From Triglochin maritima (taxonomy: Eukaryota > Streptophyta > Magnoliopsida > Alismatales > Juncaginaceae), in assembly GCA_963682175.1 (NCBI GenBank), contig OY821786.1:34403501-34467500 (forward strand): a stretch of DNA of 64,000 nt, given 5' to 3'. The notes beneath the pieces are model-generated. The model made no database searches. It was not told the DNA's origin and worked only from the letters and a program-made list of their open reading frames with translations. This document shows positions 58,456-64,000 of the stretch, piece by piece; position 1 is the stretch's first letter; every line of letters begins with the position of its first letter. The position numbers were made by a program, and so were the translations under genes.

Positions 58456-58600
58456 AAATGTATCTACCTTGTCACCGAAAAATCCTACAAAAAAGACGGA
58501 TAATCAGAGCTCAAGGAAGAAATTCATATCGCCTATTGATAGATTCCATGAAGCATTGTAATGTATAGGAAAACAGCAACAGAGGATTGCAATGTCAGGC
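58456..58600 (-). ncRNA. H/ACA-like small RNA, copy 5
   Basis: Minus strand, 145 nt, first in transcription order. The 3' end is ...GGTAGAT followed by ACATTT, a good ACA box. The lower 5' stem (CCTGAC/TTCATGG) is imperfect and the inner stem around GGAAGAAATT has changes, so this copy may be weakening. Confidence 0.53.
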
Positions 58601-59209
58601 GTCTCCGGATTAATTAAACCAATGTGTTCAAAGAATATGTCATGATATACAAATAACCAACATAATATAGGATGCAACAATAGGTGTTAATTATGATAGT
58701 CACTAGCATGGCTCCTAACCAGTTGAGGCAAGCAATGGGAAGAGATATTGATTATCAATCGAATGCTTGATACAAAGTGGGTGAGACATAATCCTGAATT
58801 TTACTCGTATTTTGACTAGATTACCTTACATAACACTAGTGCTGATTACTGGCCTTAGGCCAAAAAAATAACTTTTAATTTGTAAATAAGGAAGAATTTA
58901 AGGTTCCAAAGTTCAACAATTGAATTAAGTTGTAAATAAGGAAGATTTAAGGGTCCAATGTTCGGCAATTAGATGATACAGTGAACAAGGGAGGGGATGC
59001 TACAATGTTATAATTGCATATGAACATACAAATATTATTAAGATTTACAAATTTAAAACAATAGCACACCAAGTCACAATGCATGTGAGTGATTCTTAAA
59101 AGGAACTACTTACAATAATGCATGTCTCATAGAATAATTACCTTTGGGAGAATGAAAGCAAACTTTTCCAAACAATGCCTCATAATCTTATCAAGTCATC
59201 ATTCATTAC
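58601..59209. other. Intergenic, no gene seen
   Basis: AT-rich DNA between the small-RNA block and the TBP relic. A GTAAATAAGGAAGA segment is repeated at about 58882 and 58931. TBP exons 5-8, expected here if the relic were complete, are not visible. Confidence 0.45.
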
Positions 59210-60222
59210 CTTCCTTGCAGCAGGTCCAGGGTGCTTCTGAACTTGAGCTCTGCAAACCTGCAACCACAAAAAAAATTATGCATAAAATATTTCTATAAAA
59301 TCAATAGTCAAAAGAACCTACGATCACCATAAACAAATATCAGTGTTGTATCCTTATATCTTTTATTCTTTGCATATTCAAAGCAAAATTATGCGAAAAC
59401 AATGGCTTAAACATCAAAGATCAGGGTAAAGTACAAAGTTCTACATTTATACCTTGGAATTGTTACTTTTTGCTTGACGAGCAACAACTTCAAGGCCGAA
59501 CTTGTAGTCCAAACTGGCAATTGGAACAACATTCCTATATTATGTACTACAATCATGAAGTTAAGAGAGATAAGTGAGACAGTAATAACAACACTAGTCT
59601 TAGCTAAGCACGCTTAGAAAACAAGAACAGAACGTGTACTATGTATTGAAGCATAAGTGGCTGAGATGAGAGGCCAAAACTGTACAAGTATTGTAAATAG
59701 TTAGTGCATTTTGCTTTGGAAACATAATTCATAGCATTCAATCCTCGAGAACAATATAAAAATATCAAAGAAATTACAAAACAAATCAAAAAGTATATCA
59801 AACCTCGATGAAAACACCCCATGAGTGAGTAACGCAAAGGGCAAATAATAAGGTCCATTAGAAATATTCTAGCCTAAACTAACATTTTAATTTCGACAAA
59901 ATGCTAATCCAACTAAATATGAAAGACTTTAAATGACTGCAAGGTTAGTGACTCCAAACAAAACCATCAAGCTCGAATACATTGTCTTTACCCTCTAACT
60001 TTATTCTCATTTATCAGACTTCACATGAACTTACGAAGTAAAAAACATGCAAATCGCCACAATTTGTAGTACCCATTTTTAACTTCGTTATCACAAAAAC
60101 CAACAATATTACACCTAAAACAAACAGCTCAAAGCCAAAAAGTAAGTTCACAACACTAACCAGATTGTGGGACCAATCTGAGGAAAGGTTTGGAGAGACC
60201 AACCACTTGACACATTTTGACA
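59210..60222 (-). pseudogene. Decayed TATA-binding protein copy
   Basis: Three exons of a TBP gene are recognisable. Exon 1 (about 60222-60167) starts MCQVVGLSKPFLRLVP and aligns with the TBP start. Exon 2 (59534-59453) gives NVVPIASLDYKFGLEVVARQ, then AKSNNSK, against [14 protein letters not shown] of the intact gene. Exon 4 (59257-59210) gives VCRAQVQKHPGPAARK against [17 protein letters not shown]. Donor and acceptor sites of exons 2 and 4 are kept and their length changes are multiples of three, but exon 3 and exons 5-8 are missing. It cannot make a TBP saddle. Confidence 0.8.
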
Positions 60223-60982
60223 AAGATTAACAAGCTTTCTTTCTGGTCTCTAACACAAACTCTTGCAACTCCATTGAAACAGGAGAAAACGAATCCAATG
60301 AGCAAATGAAGTTTAACACAAATCGAATAACACCAAAAATACACGAACTTTGGTGTCGGATCGACGAAAATTCGGATCAAACGATCAGAGAACGCATTGG
60401 GAACCAAACATATTGACACGTTCTCGTCCAAAAAATCCGGCCGAAACAGCGGCAATTAGGAAAATTGACGGAAACCCAAAACGGAGAAGGCCAAAAAGAT
60501 TCAGACTTTGGTGTTGGATCGAGGAATTTTTGGATCGAAGATGCAACCCTAGTTGGGAGTGGCGGCGGAGGGAGGTTTTAAACGGAGGAGGACAAAGGAT
60601 TGTGACATTTGTATGTTAGTTCTCCTATTTATCAATATTTCTATTTTGATAAGATTTTCCTTTTCAGGATTTTCCATTTTTGGAGTGGATTTTCCATTTT
60701 GCTTGCAAACGACACATATAAACCTTGAATTTAATTTCTAAGATAACAACAAAAAATACATGGGTAATTTTTTAGAGCTAAGATATCACTAATGTTTGGT
60801 ACATTTTTCTAAAAGTCAATTTTGACATGTTGTTAAATGTGTACTAACAATAGTCATCTGTTTATTTTGTTACAAATATTTCACACGGGAGAAGCAAAGT
60901 AGACATAATATATTGCTATTATTTTGTAGATATTGTTAATGTTTAATATAAATTTTTTGAACCTGGAGTTGTCAAAATGTAG
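60223..60982. other. Upstream of the TBP relic, no gene recognised
   Basis: By analogy with the intact TBP gene the part up to about 60600 may be a former 5'UTR/promoter. GC content rises near 60350-60600. The remainder is AT-rich. Confidence 0.4.
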
Positions 60983-60990
60983 AATGTATG

Positions 60991-61379
60991 GCAGGGCTGA
61001 GCATCAGTCTGGGATTGGATTGAACCGAACCGAACTGAAATCCGAAATTAGAAAATTCAAGAACCGAAGACCGATCCTGGACCTTACCGATTCAGACCGG
61101 AAATTATTTTATTAAATTTTATTTACTAAAAAATTAGTATGTTTTTGTTTAAATATTAAAATGGTGTTATTACCTATAATAGCGTGTAGATTAGTTGAAA
61201 TTTAGAGTATAAACCTTGAGTGAATGCAAAAAAATTATGTAAATAAATATATATATAAATAGGCAGTCTGGGAACCAGATCGAACCTGAATTCAGTAAAA
61301 ACCCAAATCCCATTCGGTCCGATTCCTCGGTCTGGTTCGGTTCGCCACTTCAGTCCACACCAATTTCTGCTCAACCCTA
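60991..61379. mobile_element. hAT-like miniature element (389 bp)
   Basis: Ends are GCAGGGCTGAGCA and (reverse complement) TTAGGGTTGAGCA, with subterminal GAACCGAACCGAAC and GGTTCGGTTCG repeats. Flanks AATGTATG (60983-60990) and AATGTACA (61380-61387) look like an 8-bp target duplication with two changes. Its ends resemble those of 52371-52642. Confidence 0.65.
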
Positions 61380-61387
61380 AATGTACA

Positions 61388-61708
61388 TGATAGCAATGGA
61401 AATCTTCTTTTTTTGGGAAAGAAAGTGCACTTGTCTTGGGAAAATAGCAAATATTCTGAAAATATATAAACTAAATCTAATATTCGAATGTAATAGTAAC
61501 TTGGCTAATTGTAAAGATGAAAAATGTATCACACCATGATCGTCATTCGTTGTTCAATACAGAATTTGTTTGTGTTACACATACTGTATTTAAATTATGG
61601 TTATTTTTATAACTTCACGTTTAAACGCCAACTCCAAGTCAGCTAAAACAAACAAATATATATATAGTCGTACGATAAGAAGTCGCTTGCCTAATCAAAC
61701 CCTTGTAA
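61388..61708. other. Intergenic, nothing recognised
   Basis: AT-rich DNA between two short elements; no gene could be supported. Confidence 0.4.
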
Positions 61709-62047
61709 AGGCCATCAATAACCATGCACGGGCTACTCCTGGGCGTAATCGTTTCTCTCTTTGATACGTCAGCTTCTCTCTCTGTCATGTTATACCTGCA
61801 CACCCACTTTCAAATTTCCCTTAACCATACCTTGAAATCTCTCTACACCCTACATTCTTTTTCCTTCACATCAATTTGGAAGACCGATCCTGGATAAATA
61901 AAAATTCTAAAAAAAATGAAAACATGTTTTCAGGAGAGAGAAAAGATTTTAAATAATTTTAAAATGAATATATTAACATTTTTAATAATTAAAATAAACA
62001 ACGAATGGGGGAGTCGCCCGGGAAAGAGCACCTGTTAAAGGTGCTCT
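61709..62047. mobile_element. Second copy of the 8349-8839 short-element family
   Basis: The left end AAGGCCATCAATAACCATG and the right end (reverse complement) AGAGCACCTTTAACAGG match the ends of 8349-8839. The interior has the same CT-rich and A-rich blocks, with GGGCTACTCCTGGGCG and GAGTCGCCCGGGAAAG near the ends. The right end contains its own short hairpin GAGCACCT/AGGTGCTC. Confidence 0.4.
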
Positions 62048-62848
62048 GTTAGCATACATAAGCTCGATCTAATCTAGATAGGATTGTTACATTGTGCATT
62101 GAAATAAATTAACATTCCATGTTTAACACAAGCATGTCGCTTCAAGTTGGTCTAGAGTGCAATGGTGATGTTAGGATGTAGAAAGAGATGAAGGGTCGCC
62201 ATTGGAATGTTGATATGTGTAATTGACTTCTGTATGGCTGTATCGATATTTGAAACTCATGGAAAATTGAAAAGGTCATATATATCCAACATAATCCTCT
62301 ATGTTGATGGGGTAAAATCAATATTTTATTATTGAGGCACGAAGTAGAGTGGTTGTTGGGTAATGGTTGGCGAGCAAGAAGGATTGGTGGGTACGTAGAG
62401 AGAGAGAGGGATGTCCATGTATCCAAATGGCCCCAACGTTTTATTTATCCTACTTATTATTGATTGCTCATTATATAAAACGTACGTCGTCAAAAAGTAG
62501 GAAAATAACCAAACATCATACGATCAAATTATACATATGATTGTATATGTATGGTTACATGATAACTTAGAAACAATGAATGTGTTACTATGTAACTATT
62601 GATACCTATGCAATGTAGCAAAGATAGAGCTCTCTTCGATGTCGCACGTAAGTTCGTATGAGGTGGTGAATGGGTACGTAGACAATGTACTTGAGGGGGA
62701 GAAAGACCCAATGAGGATGGAGTTTCATGATTTGGGTTGGTCAAAGGATGGTAGTTGTGGTTGAGGGTGTCACGGTTGAACAAGATATATTCATTGTTAA
62801 GTTGCCCTTCATTAGGTCGAGCAAGAGTACGTAAAAGCATCATATAAG
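62048..62848. other. Intergenic, no gene seen
   Basis: Open frames on the minus strand here have no recognisable homology or exon structure. Confidence 0.4.
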
Positions 62849-62953
62849 GTCTGTTTGGATAACTTAAGTTTTGAGGTTTGAAATAAGTTCGAAACATAGT
62901 GTTTTGGGGTTACTTACAAACCTCAAAACTCAAAATAAGTTACACCAAACTGT
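62849..62953. mobile_element. Short inverted-repeat element
   Basis: GGTCTGTTTGGATAACTTAA at the left pairs with TAAGTTACACCAAACTG at the right, and the inner TTTTGAGGTTTG pairs with CAAACCTCAAAA. The roughly 105-base unit can fold into one long hairpin, as in a small Harbinger-like MITE. Target duplication not proven. Confidence 0.45.
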
Positions 62954-62971
62954 TGAATATTGACTTATATT

Positions 62972-63926
62972 TGTTAAGGAAGCAAATCTAGGAAGAGTCG
63001 GTCGACCAGATTGGATTCGGTCTACCGACGCACAACCCAGGAAATTTTCGATGAAGACGGGTCGGTCTACCGAATTGGATTCGGTCCACTGAACCGAGGA
63101 TTCCATGCACTTCGTGTGCAGCTGGGATCGGATGACCGAATGAGATTCGGTCTACCGTCAGAAGGTAACAAGCACTTCGGAACAACGGGTTCGGTAAACC
63201 GTTGAGGAGATTTTTGGTGTTCCGAGAATCTGGAAAGTGTCTGTCCAATTTGGCACGGTTCACCGAGGGGTTCTCGGTCAACCGAAGGGTTGTTGAAGAA
63301 TTCGTTAGTTCGTGGAAGAATCGTTCTCGTGGTCTACCGAGCCGCGTGAGAAACGTTCCCTCAGTCAACCGAGAAGGATTCGGTTAACCGAATCGGAACA
63401 GGAATCACTCTTGTTGAAGCAGTCACGGTTAACCGAACGAGCATCGGTTAACCGTGACCCCATGAAGAGTTCTATTCGGTTTTGCTTAATTGTAGCTCGG
63501 TTTTTGAGTCTATAAAAGGACTTGTTTGCTCTTAGTCTTACATCATATATTGCATACAACATAGTTCCCTTCATTGTGAATTGAGAGATTAAGGCTAGAG
63601 ATAGATCTAGAGTAATTTGGAGGATTTATTGCCTCCATATACTTGTAATCTTGGTTGCTTCTCTTGTTGGAGAAACGTAAGAAGGAAAGGAAATCCGCAG
63701 GAGACCCCCCAATGACGTAGGCACGTTGCCGAACCTTGTAAATCGCGTGTGTCGTGGTTGTTTCAGGTGTGCATGTGTGCTTTGCTTGTTTTATTTCCAT
63801 CTTATTAGTGTTCTTGTGACAATTGAGTTTGGGAGATGGACCGAAGTTAATTCTGCAATCAATATTTGGTTTTACGTGGTGCGTTTAATTCGTGTCGAGT
63901 TAGTGCATTGTTAGATCCCCCTCCCA
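62972..63926 (+). repeat. 5' LTR of a copia element entering at the right edge
   Basis: Sequence directly before a copia primer site. It has a TATA box (CTATAAAAGG near 63512) and many TCGGTCTACCG, CGGTTAACCG and CGGTCAACCG motifs at 62999-63460. The 5' border (TGTTAAGG at 62972) and 3' border (about 63926) are estimates, because the second LTR is outside the window. Confidence 0.6.
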
Positions 63927-63931
63927 ATAGC

Positions 63932-63943
63932 TGGTATCAGAGC
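63932..63943 (+). other. Primer-binding site of the right-edge copia element
   Basis: TGGTATCAGAGC on the plus strand, the standard plant initiator tRNA-Met primer site. Confidence 0.92.
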
Positions 63944-63959
63944 TTTGGTTGCACTTGCG

Positions 63960-64000
63960 ATGGCGGAGGAAGCGCGGAATTTTTGGGTGGAGAAATTCAC
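63960..64000 (+). CDS. Start of a copia gag, cut by the window end
   Basis: An ATG 16 bases after the primer site opens a frame reading MAEEARNFWVEKF to the window edge. Its position fits gag of the copia element; nothing more can be seen. Confidence 0.5.
   Translation, partial: MAEEARNFWVEKF

Overview
This is a nuclear plant window, almost certainly from a flowering plant and probably a eudicot. Genes have many short GT-AG introns, intergenic DNA is AT-rich, Ty1/copia elements carry the plant initiator-Met primer site TGGTATCAGAGC, there is a long PLS/DYW-type pentatricopeptide gene, and small hAT-like elements with 8-bp target duplications are scattered through it. No species can be named from the sequence alone.

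Left part (1-31 kb) is accessory DNA. A diverged ~400-525 bp tandem satellite (about 0.74-8.0 kb) is split by a solo copia LTR (4993-7188). A short-element-like block and the 3' remnant of a subtilisin-like protease follow. A complete 11.5-kb copia element on the minus strand (10077-21598, TSD GTTCT) holds a second, nested solo LTR (16538-18438, TSD GGCAC). To its right lie a broken copy of the 3' half of an HNH-endonuclease gene (21855-22850), AT-rich DNA, a small Ala/Glu-rich ORF, a second copy of the left-edge flank (25753-27045) and a 5'-truncated copia element with its 3' LTR (27046-30673), which abuts another piece of satellite. The order flank-satellite-HNH 3' end occurs twice, suggesting one ancestral duplication later filled with retroelements.

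Right part (31-61 kb) carries the real genes: a complete seven-exon HNH endonuclease gene (31663-35215, minus), the 26S proteasome lid subunit RPN6 (38653-39921, plus, one coding exon behind a 5'UTR intron), TATA-binding protein (47379-49583, minus, eight coding exons, intact 200 aa) and a ~1080-residue DYW-type PPR protein (53863-57208, minus) with a one-base frameshift in its DYW domain. A hAT-like element with a SINE-like tail (40397-41723) and a complete but defective short-LTR copia element (41943-46391, TSD TTATA) separate RPN6 from TBP.

The most interesting region is 52.1-60.3 kb. Two blocks of small structured RNAs bracket the PPR gene, all on the minus strand. Each block has a U24-type C/D snoRNA (the one at 57634-57718 has both 25S rRNA guides) and two or three copies of a ~140-nt H/ACA-like RNA whose helices show compensatory changes. 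Upstream lies a decayed TBP copy that retains exons 1, 2 and 4. The right edge (62.97-64 kb) enters another copia element on the plus strand, whose LTR carries GGTCNACCG-type motifs resembling the palindromic arrays in the first family.
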